A stretch of DNA of 64,000 nt from Dyella jiangningensis (GTDB lineage: Bacteria; Pseudomonadota; Gammaproteobacteria; Xanthomonadales; Rhodanobacteraceae): contig CP007444.1 in NCBI GenBank assembly GCA_000632805.1, positions 3,398,772 to 3,462,771 on the forward strand, given 5' to 3'. Shown here in pieces: positions 21,830-31,182 of the stretch (position 1 is its first letter; each line of letters opens with the position of its first letter). Below the pieces are notes generated by a model. That model saw only the letters and a program-made list of their open reading frames with translations, had not been told where the DNA came from and did no database searches. The position numbers were made by a program, and so were the translations under genes.

Positions 21830-23461
21830 TCAGCGCCAACCCGAGGTAATCGGATACCGCCGCTCGCGCCCGAACGCCCGCGTGGTCACGCGCGGCCCCG
21901 GCGCCGCCTGGCGACGCTTGAACTCGTTGAGCAGCACCAGGCGCACCACGCGGCGTACGGTATCAGCGTGGAAACCGTGCGCGGCGATTTCAGCCTGGGA
22001 CTCCTCGCCTTCGATGAAGCGAGCAAGGATGGCATCCAGCTCGTCGTAGGGCGGCAGCGAATCTTGGTCGGTCTGGTTGTCGCGAAGCTCGGCCGAGGGC
22101 GGGCGATCGATCACGGCGGAAGGAATCGCCTCCGGCTCACCCATGCGCGCCGCATGCGCATTGCGCCAGCGCGACAGACGATAAACGGCCGTCTTGTAGA
22201 CGTCCTTCAGCGGTGCGTACGCGCCGCACATGTCGCCGTACAGCGTGGCGTAGCCCACTGCCATCTCGCTCTTGTTGCCGGTCGCGAGCAGCAGGCGGCC
22301 GTGCTTGTTGGACAACGCCATCAGCGTCACGCCGCGCGTGCGTGACTGCAGGTTCTCTTCGGTGGTGTCCTCCGGCTTGCCGGCAAACGCGGGAGCGAGC
22401 GCGCCAAGGAAAGCATCCACCATCGGCTCGATGTTGATGATGTGGTAGTCGACGCCCGCCAGTTCGGCTTGCGCGCGCGCACCATCCAGCGAAAGCTGCG
22501 AGGTGTAGCGCGTGGGCATCATCACCGCGGTCACGCGCTCGGCACCCAGCGCGTCCACCGCCAGCGCCAGCGTCAACGCGGAGTCGATGCCGCCCGACAG
22601 GCCCAGCAGCACGCCACCGAATCCGTTCTTTTCGATGTAGTCGCGGATGCCACGTACCAATGCGGCATAAAGCGTCGCCTCCGACGAAGCATCCGCCACG
22701 CTTGGCCAACCGTCGGGCAGGAGCGTGCGGCTCTCGCGATCGAAATCCACCCAGAGCATTGCATCGACAAAATTCGGCGCACGCGCCGCGATGCTGCCAT
22801 CGCCGTTCACCAGCAACGAACCGCCGTCGTAAACCACTTCGTCCTGGCCACCGACCATGTTGAGGTAAACGATCGCACAGCCGGTTTCCAGCGCACGCTC
22901 CTTCAGCACGCGCTCGCGCTCGGATTGCTTGGCGTCGTCCCACGGCGAGGCATTGATCACCACGATCAGCTCCGCGCCGGCGGCGGCAGCCTTCGCGGCC
23001 GGCTCCGGTTCCCAGATGTCTTCGCAGATCAGCAGACCGACCGGTACGCCGTCGATCGGCGCCACGGCGCTGTCGCTGCCCGGTCGGAAATAGCGCTTGT
23101 CGTCGAACACGCCATAGTTGGGCAGCGCCTGCTTGTGCGTGGTCAGCTCGATCTGTCCGCCGCGCAGAAGGCTCGCGGCGTTGTACACCTCGCCTTCGCT
23201 ATGCGGATGGCCTACCAGCGCAGCCACGCCATTGGTGGCGCCCGCCAGCGCATTGAGTTCGCACTGGCAGGCCGCCAGGAAACTCGGGCGCAGCAGCAGG
23301 TCCTCCGGCGGATAACCACTCAAGGTCAACTCGGGAAACACCACCAGCGACGCACCGCCCTCGCGCGCCTGCGCCATGAGGTCGCCGACCTTGGCGGCAT
23401 TGGCCGCAACCGCTCCAACCGGAAAATCGAACTGCGCTAGCGCGAAACGTAAGGACGACAT
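21830..23461 (-). CDS. nadE: Glutamine-dependent NAD+ synthetase
   Basis: This enzyme makes NAD+ from deamido-NAD+ with ATP and glutamine. The 543-residue product has an N-terminal nitrilase-type glutaminase domain (SLVVFPELTLSGYPPEDLL; nucleophile cysteine in VGLLICEDIWEPE) and a C-terminal NAD synthetase domain with the PP-loop LGLSGGIDSALTLALAVDALG and RTRGVTLMALSNKHGRLLLATGNKSE. The start MSSLRFALAQFDFPVGA at 23461 matches family N-termini; an open frame further upstream is the shadow of argO. Confidence 0.97.
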   Translation of the reverse strand: MSSLRFALAQFDFPVGAVAANAAKVGDLMAQAREGGASLVVFPELTLSGYPPEDLLLRPSFLAACQCELNALAGATNGVAALVGHPHSEGEVYNAASLLRGGQIELTTHKQALPNYGVFDDKRYFRPGSDSAVAPIDGVPVGLLICEDIWEPEPAAKAAAAGAELIVVINASPWDDAKQSERERVLKERALETGCAIVYLNMVGGQDEVVYDGGSLLVNGDGSIAARAPNFVDAMLWVDFDRESRTLLPDGWPSVADASSEATLYAALVRGIRDYIEKNGFGGVLLGLSGGIDSALTLALAVDALGAERVTAVMMPTRYTSQLSLDGARAQAELAGVDYHIINIEPMVDAFLGALAPAFAGKPEDTTEENLQSRTRGVTLMALSNKHGRLLLATGNKSEMAVGYATLYGDMCGAYAPLKDVYKTAVYRLSRWRNAHAARMGEPEAIPSAVIDRPPSAELRDNQTDQDSLPPYDELDAILARFIEGEESQAEIAAHGFHADTVRRVVRLVLLNEFKRRQAAPGPRVTTRAFGRERRYPITSGWR

Positions 23462-23567
23462 GCCGTGGGGATCCTGGCTGTGGGACCTGAAATGATACCC
23501 GAGCCTCGACGGCGCACCGGTCGATACGCCCTTCAGCCCCGTACAACCGGGCTCCGCCGGGCCACGA

Positions 23568-24185
23568 CTAGGCCATGGGCTGGAACAACAGCGCTGCCGC
23601 CAACGCCAACATGAAGGCCGCGACTGCCACATCGAAAATGCGCCAGGCGAACGGGCTCCGGAAGATGGGCAACAGCACGCGTGCGCCGAAGCCCAGCGAC
23701 AGGAACCACACCACGCTCGCGCTGGAAGCCCCGGCGGCAAACAGCCACCGACCCTGGCCGTCGTAGTGCGTGGAAAGGCTTCCCAGCAGCACCACGGTGT
23801 CGAGGTAGACATGCGGATTGAGCAGCGTGAAACCCAGGCAGGCGAGCACGACGCGGCCACGGCTGCCGGCAGCGTTTCCGGCCGGCTGCAGGCCGCTTTC
23901 GCCTTGCCACGCCCGTTTGAGCGCAAACATGCCGTACGCCGCGAGGAACGCCGCCCCCGCATAGCGCAGCCATTGCAGCAGGTCGGGATGCTGCTTGACC
24001 GCCAGTCCCATCCCGCCGACGCCGAGCAGAATCAGGCTGACGTCGGCAAGGATGCATACCAGCACGACCGATCCGATGAAGCTGCGCTGCAGGCCCTGGC
24101 GCAGGACGAAAGCGTTCTGGGCGCCAATGGCGATGATCAGGCCTGCGCCCGCGGCAAGGCCGGCCAGGTAAGCCGTGAAGGACAT
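23568..24185 (-). CDS. argO: LysE/ArgO-type amino acid exporter
   Basis: The 205-residue protein has the six-segment LysE fold: first segment [27 protein letters not shown] with the family mark GAQNAFVLRQG, then the ADVSLILLGVGGMG region, and FTLLNPHVYLDTVVLLGSL, also diagnostic. ArgO exports arginine and its toxic analogue canavanine. The divergent neighbour is an ArgP-like regulator, which in E. coli activates argO, so the pair supports the assignment. Confidence 0.93.
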   Translation of the reverse strand: MSFTAYLAGLAAGAGLIIAIGAQNAFVLRQGLQRSFIGSVVLVCILADVSLILLGVGGMGLAVKQHPDLLQWLRYAGAAFLAAYGMFALKRAWQGESGLQPAGNAAGSRGRVVLACLGFTLLNPHVYLDTVVLLGSLSTHYDGQGRWLFAAGASSASVVWFLSLGFGARVLLPIFRSPFAWRIFDVAVAAFMLALAAALLFQPMA

Positions 24186-24280
24186 GAGGGAGACCCTGAG
24201 GAAAGGCGCACACTTTCGCGCAAGCCATGTATTCAGTAAAACTAAACTTATTGATGGCGATTAAGCATTACTAATGGTCC

Positions 24281-24355
24281 TGCAGGAGCGCACCCAGTGC
24301 CCGGGCGCGGCCTCGATCATGACCTCTACGGTCGCGCACAAGGTGCGCTCCTACA
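24281..24355. repeat. Facing pair of 25-bp palindromic repeats in the argO/argP control region
   Basis: A diverged forward copy at 24281-24305 (GAGCGCACCCAGTGCCCGGG) faces a good reverse copy at 24331-24355, whose core reads GCGCACAAGGTGCGC. The pair ends 22 bases before the argP ATG, which places it within or close to the argP leader. Confidence 0.8.
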
Positions 24356-24377
24356 AAAACCGGTGCGAGGCCACTCC

Positions 24378-25277
24378 ATGAGCCTGCTCAACCCCCAGCT
24401 CGCCGCCTTCGCCGCAGTGCTCGGCGAAGGCAGTTTTGATGCAGCGGCCCAGCGCCTGTCGCTTACACCGTCCGCCATCTCGCAGCGGATCAAGGCGCTG
24501 GAAGATCGATTGGGGCAGGTCCTGATCCTGCGCCGTACGCCCTGCGAGGCCACGCCGGCGGGCAAGCGCCTGCTCGGGAGCGTGCAACAGTTACGCCTGC
24601 TCGAAGCGGAAACGCTGAAGGCATTCCACGCCGCCTCCGACGACGCGGGCCCAACCCTGGCTGCGCTCGCCGTCAACGCCGATTCGCTCGCCACCTGGTT
24701 CCTTTCCGCCCTCGCGGACCTGCATGAGCGACACCAACTTCTATTCGACGTGCGTGTCGAAGACCAGGACCATTCCACCGATCTTCTTCGCGACGGCTCG
24801 GTACTTGGCGCGATCACGGCCATCGCGAAGCCGGTGCAAGGCTGCGTCGTGAAGAAGCTCGGCGTCATGCGCTACCTGCCCATCGCCTCGCCCGCGTTCG
24901 TGAAACAGTACTTCGCCCGAGGCGTCGACGCGGCATCGCTGGCAAAGGCGCCCATGCTCGTGTTCAACCGCAAGGACGAGCTGCAGTGGCGCTTCACCCG
25001 CAGCGTGACACGCGCACGCCTCGCACCACCCATGCACTACCTGCCCTCCTCCACGGCCTTCGTGGAAGGCGCCGCACTGGGTCTTGGCTGGGCGATGGCG
25101 CCCGAGTCGATGCTGGAAAAGCCCTTCGCCGAAGGAACCCTTCAGTCCATCGCACCCAAGCAATGGCTGGACGTGCCGCTGTATTGGCAGCACTGGGCCA
25201 TAGGATCCAAGACACTCGACTGCATTTCCGAGGCACTGCTGGGCGCTTCAGCGCAAGCATTGCGGCATCGCGCCTAG
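24378..25277 (+). CDS. argP: LysR-family regulator ArgP (IciA)
   Basis: A LysR-type regulator of 299 residues with an N-terminal winged helix (LAAFAAVLGEGSFDAAAQRLSLTPSAISQRIKALED) and an effector-binding domain. The conserved LNADSLATW-like segment of ArgP appears here as VNADSLATWFLSALADLHER. In E. coli ArgP binds arginine and lysine and controls argO. The gene is divergent from argO, so it probably regulates from the intergenic region between them. Start ATG 24378 is chosen at the domain edge. Confidence 0.93.
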   Translation: MSLLNPQLAAFAAVLGEGSFDAAAQRLSLTPSAISQRIKALEDRLGQVLILRRTPCEATPAGKRLLGSVQQLRLLEAETLKAFHAASDDAGPTLAALAVNADSLATWFLSALADLHERHQLLFDVRVEDQDHSTDLLRDGSVLGAITAIAKPVQGCVVKKLGVMRYLPIASPAFVKQYFARGVDAASLAKAPMLVFNRKDELQWRFTRSVTRARLAPPMHYLPSSTAFVEGAALGLGWAMAPESMLEKPFAEGTLQSIAPKQWLDVPLYWQHWAIGSKTLDCISEALLGASAQALRHRA

Positions 25278-25407
25278 ACCATTGCATTGCACCCCATCGT
25301 GCCACTTGAGCCACTCTAATCTGGCAGGACAGCAGGTCCCGCCCCGACAGCCATCCCATTCGTGTTGGTGAACACTGCGTCGATCATCGATCCGACAAGG
25401 GAACCGC

Positions 25408-25986
25408 ATGGAGCAGAGGACAAAGGCGTTCGTCGCGTTTTTGGGTCTTGGTGTACTGGGTATGACAGCGGGGCTGTACCGATATTTGCATCATCCCGTT
25501 GCACCACCCCTGGTTACCGTTCCATTTGACATGGACAAGTCAGGTGCCACGGCTCGCGTCGATTTCACGATCGAGCGTAACCGACTGACGAAGCGGCGAA
25601 TGATGATCGCCCTGGAATTCCCGAAGAGCCCGGATTTCTCAATCGAGCGGGCACTTGAGCAGAACGCGCCTGCCGTCCGTGTCGCCATTTTTCGCGAAGA
25701 CCAGGGCAGGTGGACAACCATTCCCATCGAAGGCTACGAGGAGCTTGCGCGAGCCATACCCGGTGCTCCCGTGAGTGATGGCTCGGCACATCCCCTTCCC
25801 GGACCACGGAACATCAGGCTCCATCTTTACGGATGGAACGACACATCCTCCGTGCTGATTGGGGGATTCAGCCCGACCGAGCCGGGCCACTACTACGCGA
25901 CGATCGAGACCCTGGATGACTTCCCGATGTTTTCAGGCGTGAGGACCGTCCTGAAAGTCGATGACTTCTATAACACCGGCAAGTAA
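25408..25986 (+). CDS. Membrane-anchored or exported DUF5625-like protein, candidate immunity protein
   Basis: The 192-residue product begins with a hydrophobic segment (AFVAFLGLGVLGMTAGLY, residues about 8-25), which should place the rest in the periplasm as an uncleaved anchor or signal. The remainder is beta-rich and ends PGHYYATIETLDDFPMFSGVRTVLKV. Together with TVPFDMDKSG near residue 37 this resembles the DUF5625 family as I remember it. It ends 11 bases before an XVIPCD-type effector gene. X-T4SS effectors are regularly paired with exported immunity proteins, so I infer that role. Function unproven. Confidence 0.7.
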   Translation: MEQRTKAFVAFLGLGVLGMTAGLYRYLHHPVAPPLVTVPFDMDKSGATARVDFTIERNRLTKRRMMIALEFPKSPDFSIERALEQNAPAVRVAIFREDQGRWTTIPIEGYEELARAIPGAPVSDGSAHPLPGPRNIRLHLYGWNDTSSVLIGGFSPTEPGHYYATIETLDDFPMFSGVRTVLKVDDFYNTGK

Positions 25987-25997
25987 AGGACTACGCC

Positions 25998-26981
25998 ATG
26001 ACAGAGCAACAGAAATACTCGGCAACCATCTACATCGCTGCGCCGGGCACCCCGCTTGCCAACGAAAGGGATCCGGCTGCCACCTTGCTACCGGGGCACA
26101 TGTTCTTCACCATCAGCGATGGCCACGACAGCAAGAGCTTTGGTTTCGCACCCGTTGAGCACGGCAGCATCAACGGTCCCGGGAGAGTCGTACGAGATGA
26201 CTCGGACAATTACCGGAATCCACTCTATTCGCGCACATTGGAAATCACGAAGGATCAGTACGACAAATTGCGAGCCTTTGGCGAAAGTCCCGAAAAATTT
26301 GGATTCGACACGCATTACAGAGACGTGCGAAACAACTGCGTTGACTTCAGCTGGGCTGCACTGAACCACGCAGGTTTGAAGCGTACGGAACAGATCGAAT
26401 CAAGGAGCGTGGAAGTCGATGGCAAATCGGCGTACCGCCCTGTGCAGAATGTCGACAGCGTCCGCAGCATTCAGCCGCCGATGCCCGGGAGCCCGCTGAA
26501 TCAGGAACACCTCAATCCGATGCCAAGGCGATCGGTGATGCAGCATCTCCTGACCGAAGAAAATCATCCCGTTCGCCTGGATGACGCTGCCCATCCCGAT
26601 CACGCGCTGTACCTTCAGGCACGCAACGGTGTCCATCAACTCGACGCTTCACATGGACGGATACCCGACGAACGAAGCGACAACCTCGCGGCGTCTCTAA
26701 CGGTGGCGGCGCGGGCCCAGGAAATGGGGCGAATCGATCGCGTGATGCTCAGCGACGATGCCCATCGCACTCTCGCGATGCAGGGCGACCTTGCCGCCCT
26801 CAACATGCGATTTGCCCAAGTGGCGACCTTGGAGGGCCTGAATACCTCGGTCGCGCAAAGCAGCACTGAATGGAAACAGGTCGCCGATCGACAACAGGAA
26901 GCCGCGCGCTCGCTGACGCGGGAGCCATCCATGCCGCAAGAGCTGCCATCCAAGTCGCAGGCGCCAGCCATGCAGGCCTGA
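25998..26981 (+). CDS. Probable X-T4SS antibacterial effector: permuted papain-like domain plus XVIPCD
   Basis: The 327-residue product has two parts. Residues 1-130 look like a circularly permuted NlpC/P60-type peptidase fold: a histidine in LLPGHMFFTIS (H34) precedes a cysteine in NNCVDFSWAAL (C114). Residues about 196-292 (HPDHALYLQARNGVHQLDASHG ... NLAASLTVAARAQEMGRIDRVMLSDD ... LAMQGD) match the XVIPCD, the C-terminal VirD4-recognition domain of Xanthomonadales T4SS killing effectors, and a glutamine-rich tail follows. There is no signal peptide, as expected for a T4SS substrate. The likely target is peptidoglycan or lipid of rival bacteria; the catalytic assignment is inference. It is 11 bases after its candidate immunity gene. 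Confidence 0.82.
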   Translation: MTEQQKYSATIYIAAPGTPLANERDPAATLLPGHMFFTISDGHDSKSFGFAPVEHGSINGPGRVVRDDSDNYRNPLYSRTLEITKDQYDKLRAFGESPEKFGFDTHYRDVRNNCVDFSWAALNHAGLKRTEQIESRSVEVDGKSAYRPVQNVDSVRSIQPPMPGSPLNQEHLNPMPRRSVMQHLLTEENHPVRLDDAAHPDHALYLQARNGVHQLDASHGRIPDERSDNLAASLTVAARAQEMGRIDRVMLSDDAHRTLAMQGDLAALNMRFAQVATLEGLNTSVAQSSTEWKQVADRQQEAARSLTREPSMPQELPSKSQAPAMQA

Positions 26982-26995
26982 CGAACGCCATGGCA

Positions 26996-27030
26996 ATAAA
27001 AAAAGGGCCGCATCGCTGCGGCCCTTTTCG
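26996..27030. terminator. Bidirectional terminator between the effector gene and sucD
   Basis: AAAAGGGCCGCA / TGCGGCCCTTTT stem with a short loop, A-rich on one side and T-rich on the other, between convergent genes. Confidence 0.88.
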
Positions 27031-27055
27031 TATCGGTCGAAGAGACCCGAACGGC

Positions 27056-27931
27056 TTACTTCTTCATCAGACCGGCGAGGGTCTTGCCGAGGTCGGCCGG
27101 GGACTTCACCGTGGTGACGCCTGCCTTCTCCAGCGCGGCGAACTTCGCTGCCGCCGTGCCCTTGCCGCCCGAGATGATGGCGCCGGCATGGCCCATGCGC
27201 TTGCCCGGAGGAGCCGAGGCGCCTGCGATGAACGACACCACCGGCTTCTTGACGTACTCGCCGATGAACTCGGCGGCGTCTTCTTCAGCCGAACCGCCGA
27301 TTTCGCCGACCATGATGATGCCTTCGGTCTGCGGATCGTCCTGAAACATCTTCAGGCAGTCGATGAAGCTCAGGCCGTTGATCGGGTCGCCGCCGATGCC
27401 GATCACGGTGGACTGGCCCAGGCCTTCGTTGGTGGTCTGGAACACCGATTCGTACGTCAGCGTGCCGGAGCGCGACACGATGCCGACCTTGCCCGGCATG
27501 TGGATGTGACCCGGCATGATGCCGATCTTGCACTCGCCCGGGGTGATGATGCCGGGGCAGTTCGGCCCGATCAGCACGGTTTCCGGATGCTGGGCCAGCA
27601 CGTTCTTCACGCGCAGCATGTCCAGCACCGGGATGCCTTCGGTGATCGCCACGATGACCTTGATGCCGGCGTCGATGGCTTCGAGGATCGAGTCGGCCGC
27701 GAACGGCGGCGGCACGAAGATGACGGACGCGTCGGCGCCGGTCTCATCGACGGCTTCGACGACCGAGTTGAAGACCGGCAGGCCGATGTGCTCGGTGCCG
27801 CCCTTGCCCGGGGTCACGCCACCGACAACCTTGGTGCCGTAGTCCAGCGCCTGCTGCGCGTGGAAGGTGCCCTGCTGGCCGGTGAAGCCCTGCACGAGGA
27901 CCTTGGTGTTCTTGTTGACGAGAACGCTCAT
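27056..27931 (-). CDS. sucD: Succinate--CoA ligase (ADP-forming) subunit alpha
   Basis: The alpha subunit binds CoA and carries the phospho-histidine of the TCA-cycle succinyl-CoA synthetase. The 291-residue product shows [21 protein letters not shown] for CoA binding, [21 protein letters not shown], and the active-site histidine in [20 protein letters not shown]. It lies 14 bases after sucC, in one transcription unit. Confidence 0.98.
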   Translation of the reverse strand: MSVLVNKNTKVLVQGFTGQQGTFHAQQALDYGTKVVGGVTPGKGGTEHIGLPVFNSVVEAVDETGADASVIFVPPPFAADSILEAIDAGIKVIVAITEGIPVLDMLRVKNVLAQHPETVLIGPNCPGIITPGECKIGIMPGHIHMPGKVGIVSRSGTLTYESVFQTTNEGLGQSTVIGIGGDPINGLSFIDCLKMFQDDPQTEGIIMVGEIGGSAEEDAAEFIGEYVKKPVVSFIAGASAPPGKRMGHAGAIISGGKGTAAAKFAALEKAGVTTVKSPADLGKTLAGLMKK

Positions 27932-27945
27932 GGTTCAGTTGCTCC

Positions 27946-29109
27946 TCAGGCCTTGGCCGCAGCCACGGCTTTCTGCGCCGCATCGTTGAGATCGTCGGCC
28001 GGCGTGATCGCCAGGCCGGAGTTGGCCAGCAGTTCGCGGCCCAGCTCCACATTGGTGCCCTGCAGGCGCACCACGACGGGGATCTTCAGACCCACTTCCT
28101 TCACGGCCGCGATGATGCCTTCGGCGATCAGGTCGCAACGCACGATGCCGCCGAAGATGTTGACCAGGATGGCCTTCACCTTGTCGGAGGACAGGATCAG
28201 CTTGAACGCCTCGGTCACGCGCTCCTTGGTGGCGCCGCCGCCGACGTCAAGGAAGTTGGCCGGCTCGCCGCCTGCCAGCTGGATCACGTCCATGGTGGCC
28301 ATGGCCAGGCCTGCGCCGTTGACCATGCAGCCGATGGAGCCGTCCATGGTCACGTAGTTGAGGTTGTGCTGCACGGCAGCTGCCTCAGCCTGGTCTTCCT
28401 GGGTCAGGTCGCGCATGGCGGCCAGGTCCGGGTGACGGAACTCGGCGTTGTCGTCGGAGTTGACCTTGCCGTCGAGCGCGGCGAGGTTGCCGTCTTCGAG
28501 GATGGCGAGCGGGTTCAGCTCGACCAGGGACAGGTCCTTCTCGTTGAACAGCTTGTACAGGCCCAGCATGATCTTGGTCAGCTGGCCGACCTGCTTCGCG
28601 TTGAGGTCCATCGCGAAGCCGAGCTGGCGGCACTGGTACGGCTGCAGGCCTTCCACGAAGTCCACCACGATGGTGTGGATGTCTTCCGGGGTGTCCTTGG
28701 CAACCTGCTCGATGTCCACGCCGCCGTGCTTGGAGGCAATGAACGAGATCGACTTGGAATCACGGTCCGTCAGGATCGACAGGTAGAGTTCCTTGGCGAT
28801 GTTGGTCGCGTCGGTGACGAGCACCAGGTTTACCGGCAGTGCGCGGCCGGCGGACTGGTAGGTTTCCATATTGGTGCCCAGCATGCCCTTGGCAGCTGCG
28901 CGCACGTCATCGAGGCTCTTGCAGAACTTCACGCCGCCGGCTTTGCCGCGGCCACCTGCGTGGATCTGTGCCTTGACCATCCACTGCGAACCACCAAGGT
29001 GCTTGGCGGCGTCGACAGCGGCATCGGGAGAGTTGGCGACCTTGCCCGGGGGCACGGCAATGCCGTACTTCGCGAACAGTTCTTTGGCCTGGTACTCGTG
29101 GAAATTCAT
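27946..29109 (-). CDS. sucC: Succinate--CoA ligase (ADP-forming) subunit beta
   Basis: The beta subunit has an ATP-grasp nucleotide domain and a succinate-binding domain. The product is 387 residues starting [22 protein letters not shown] at 29109; the open frame upstream carries no family sequence. Hallmarks are [46 protein letters not shown] and [19 protein letters not shown]. The pair sucCD next to pil regulatory genes is a typical Xanthomonadales arrangement. Confidence 0.98.
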   Translation of the reverse strand: MNFHEYQAKELFAKYGIAVPPGKVANSPDAAVDAAKHLGGSQWMVKAQIHAGGRGKAGGVKFCKSLDDVRAAAKGMLGTNMETYQSAGRALPVNLVLVTDATNIAKELYLSILTDRDSKSISFIASKHGGVDIEQVAKDTPEDIHTIVVDFVEGLQPYQCRQLGFAMDLNAKQVGQLTKIMLGLYKLFNEKDLSLVELNPLAILEDGNLAALDGKVNSDDNAEFRHPDLAAMRDLTQEDQAEAAAVQHNLNYVTMDGSIGCMVNGAGLAMATMDVIQLAGGEPANFLDVGGGATKERVTEAFKLILSSDKVKAILVNIFGGIVRCDLIAEGIIAAVKEVGLKIPVVVRLQGTNVELGRELLANSGLAITPADDLNDAAQKAVAAAKA

Positions 29110-29403
29110 TCGATACCTCGAGCGAACGGGGAAACATGACGGCCGCACGGGTTGTGGGGCCCGGACGGTCAGGGGAACGACGGCGACTACTGGAAGCTGC
29201 GCTGCCGGATGCAGTGCGCCGCCGCCTGCCTGTCGACATGACGAAAACCGCGCAATACGGCCGCCTATTTTCGCGGAAGCGGCCCCCGATGGAAAGGGGC
29301 GGGCATCCGGCGGACCGTATGGTGGGCGCCCTCTGGCGCCCGTGAAGGGCACGTCTATACTGGCCGGAACCGTCTTCCGGCCCAGACGAGAGTACCCATC
29401 CAG

Positions 29404-31050
29404 GTGTCCAGCACCGTCCAGCCCGCGTACTCCAACGCCCGTCCCGCCCCCGAGGCGGCACGCCACGAGTTGCTGTTCCTCAATTGCTTCCGCCTGGCGC
29501 AGGCGCTGGTCTATATCGGCCTGGCACTGAGCCCCAACGCCCTGGGCTGGCCTAAGCTCACCGACGTGGGCCTGGCCCGCGGCATGGCGGTGCTGTTCCT
29601 GCTGTTCGCCCTGGGCATGCTTTCGCTGACCCGGCGCTCGACGCCGTGGATCCGCTGGACGGTGTCGGGCGCGCTGATCGTCGACATCATCGCGGCGGTG
29701 CTGGCCATCGCCACCATGCACGATGCCCGCATCGGCATCGCCATGATGCTGGCGGTGAACCTGGCCGCGGGCGCGCTGATCCTGCCGCTACGCCTGTCCT
29801 GCTTCTTCGCGGCCGTGGCGACGCTGGGCGTGCTGGGCCATTCGGTGTTCGAAATCCAGCATGGCGACACCGGCATGGACCGGGAGCTGCTGGAGTCCAG
29901 CCTGTTCGGCCTGGCCTACTTCGCCATCACGGTGCTCTGCTACGTGCTCAGCCGGCAGATCCGCGCCAGCGAGGCGCTGGCCGAACAGCGCGGCGTCGAC
30001 CTGGCGAACCTGGCCCAGGTCAACGAGCTGATCATCCGCCGCATGAAGACCGGCGTGCTGCTGGTGGACGACGCCAACCGCATCCACCAGATCAACGAAT
30101 CGGCGTGGATGCTGCTGGGCAACCCCACGGCGGACCAGCGCGACCTCGGCCGCGTGGCGCCGGAGCTGTCGCGGCGCCTCTATCACTGGATGACCTCGGG
30201 CAAGCTGGACGAGTCGGCCACCCAGCTCGCCGATGGCGTGCCCGAAGTGGTGCCGCGCTTCAGCCGACTGGCGCCGAACGACGATTCGCACGTACTGATC
30301 TTCCTCGATGACACCTCGCTGGTGTCGCGCCGCGCGGAAGAGCTGACGCTCAGCTCACTGGGCCGCCTGTCGGCCTCGATCGCGCACGAGATCCGCAACC
30401 CGCTGGCGGCTATCCGTTACTCGGCACAGTTGCTTGCCGAATCGCACGACCTGCCGCCGACCGACCAGCGCATGGTGGAGATCATCAACAACCACTGCGT
30501 GCGCCTCAACGAGATCATCGAGAACATCCTGCAGCTGTCGCGGCGCGAACGCTCGCGCCCGGAAACGCTGGACCTCGGCATGTGGGCCAACCAGTTCGTC
30601 GAGGAATACCGCCAGGGCAACGACCTCGGCGAGGACTCGCTGCGGGTGATCCAGGCCAGTACGCCGGTCGCCGCGGTGGCCGATCCGCAGCAGTTGCAGC
30701 AGGTGGTGTGGAACCTCGTGCAGAACGCGCTGCGTTACGGCCGCATGCCCGGCGAGCCGGCGCGCGTGATGGTGGTGGCGCGGCACGGCGAGCACGGCGT
30801 GCCGATCCTCGAAGTGATCGATCGCGGCCCGGGCATCGCGCCCAAGGTGGCGGCGCAGATTTTCGAGCCGTTCTACACCACGCACGAATACGGCACCGGA
30901 CTTGGCCTCTATCTCGCGCGTCAGATGAGCGAAGCGAACCAGGCGTCGCTGGAATACGTGCGCGTGGCGGGCGGCGGCAGTTGTTTCCGACTGGTGCTGA
31001 CACCGGCGCGGATGGGGCGGGCGACCGGGGATGCCGCGGCGGCCGGTTAG
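29404..31050 (+). CDS. pilS: Sensor histidine kinase PilS
   Basis: PilS is the membrane kinase controlling type IV pilus genes through PilR. The 548-residue product starts with GTG at 29404 and has about six hydrophobic segments (residues 30-185), a PAS-like region ([23 protein letters not shown]), the HisKA motif [22 protein letters not shown] with the phospho-histidine, and the ATPase boxes [22 protein letters not shown] and [11 protein letters not shown]. It is divergent from sucCD. Its partner pilR lies 15 kb downstream beyond a carbohydrate locus instead of next to it. Confidence 0.93.
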   Translation: MSSTVQPAYSNARPAPEAARHELLFLNCFRLAQALVYIGLALSPNALGWPKLTDVGLARGMAVLFLLFALGMLSLTRRSTPWIRWTVSGALIVDIIAAVLAIATMHDARIGIAMMLAVNLAAGALILPLRLSCFFAAVATLGVLGHSVFEIQHGDTGMDRELLESSLFGLAYFAITVLCYVLSRQIRASEALAEQRGVDLANLAQVNELIIRRMKTGVLLVDDANRIHQINESAWMLLGNPTADQRDLGRVAPELSRRLYHWMTSGKLDESATQLADGVPEVVPRFSRLAPNDDSHVLIFLDDTSLVSRRAEELTLSSLGRLSASIAHEIRNPLAAIRYSAQLLAESHDLPPTDQRMVEIINNHCVRLNEIIENILQLSRRERSRPETLDLGMWANQFVEEYRQGNDLGEDSLRVIQASTPVAAVADPQQLQQVVWNLVQNALRYGRMPGEPARVMVVARHGEHGVPILEVIDRGPGIAPKVAAQIFEPFYTTHEYGTGLGLYLARQMSEANQASLEYVRVAGGGSCFRLVLTPARMGRATGDAAAAG

Positions 31051-31062
31051 CGGGTTAGCCGT

Positions 31063-31160
31063 CCACAGCGCACCCTGTACGCGACGGGCCCTACCGCATC
31101 GAAAGACAACCACAGAAATACCCTGTAGCTCCGCGGTCGCGCACTGGGTGCGCTCCCACA
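31063..31160. repeat. Facing pair of 25-bp palindromic intergenic repeats
   Basis: A degraded forward copy near 31063-31086 (AGCGCACCCTGTACGCGAC) faces a good reverse copy at 31136-31160. The pair fills the gap between convergent pilS and the LacI-family gene, at the left border of the carbohydrate locus. Confidence 0.75.
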
Positions 31161-31182
31161 ACGGGAAACGTGATTTCGCGGC

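Noticed and set aside
23462..23962. N-terminal extension of the nadE frame
   Set aside because: It crosses argO in another frame. NadE family proteins begin at the MSSLRFALAQ start used here.
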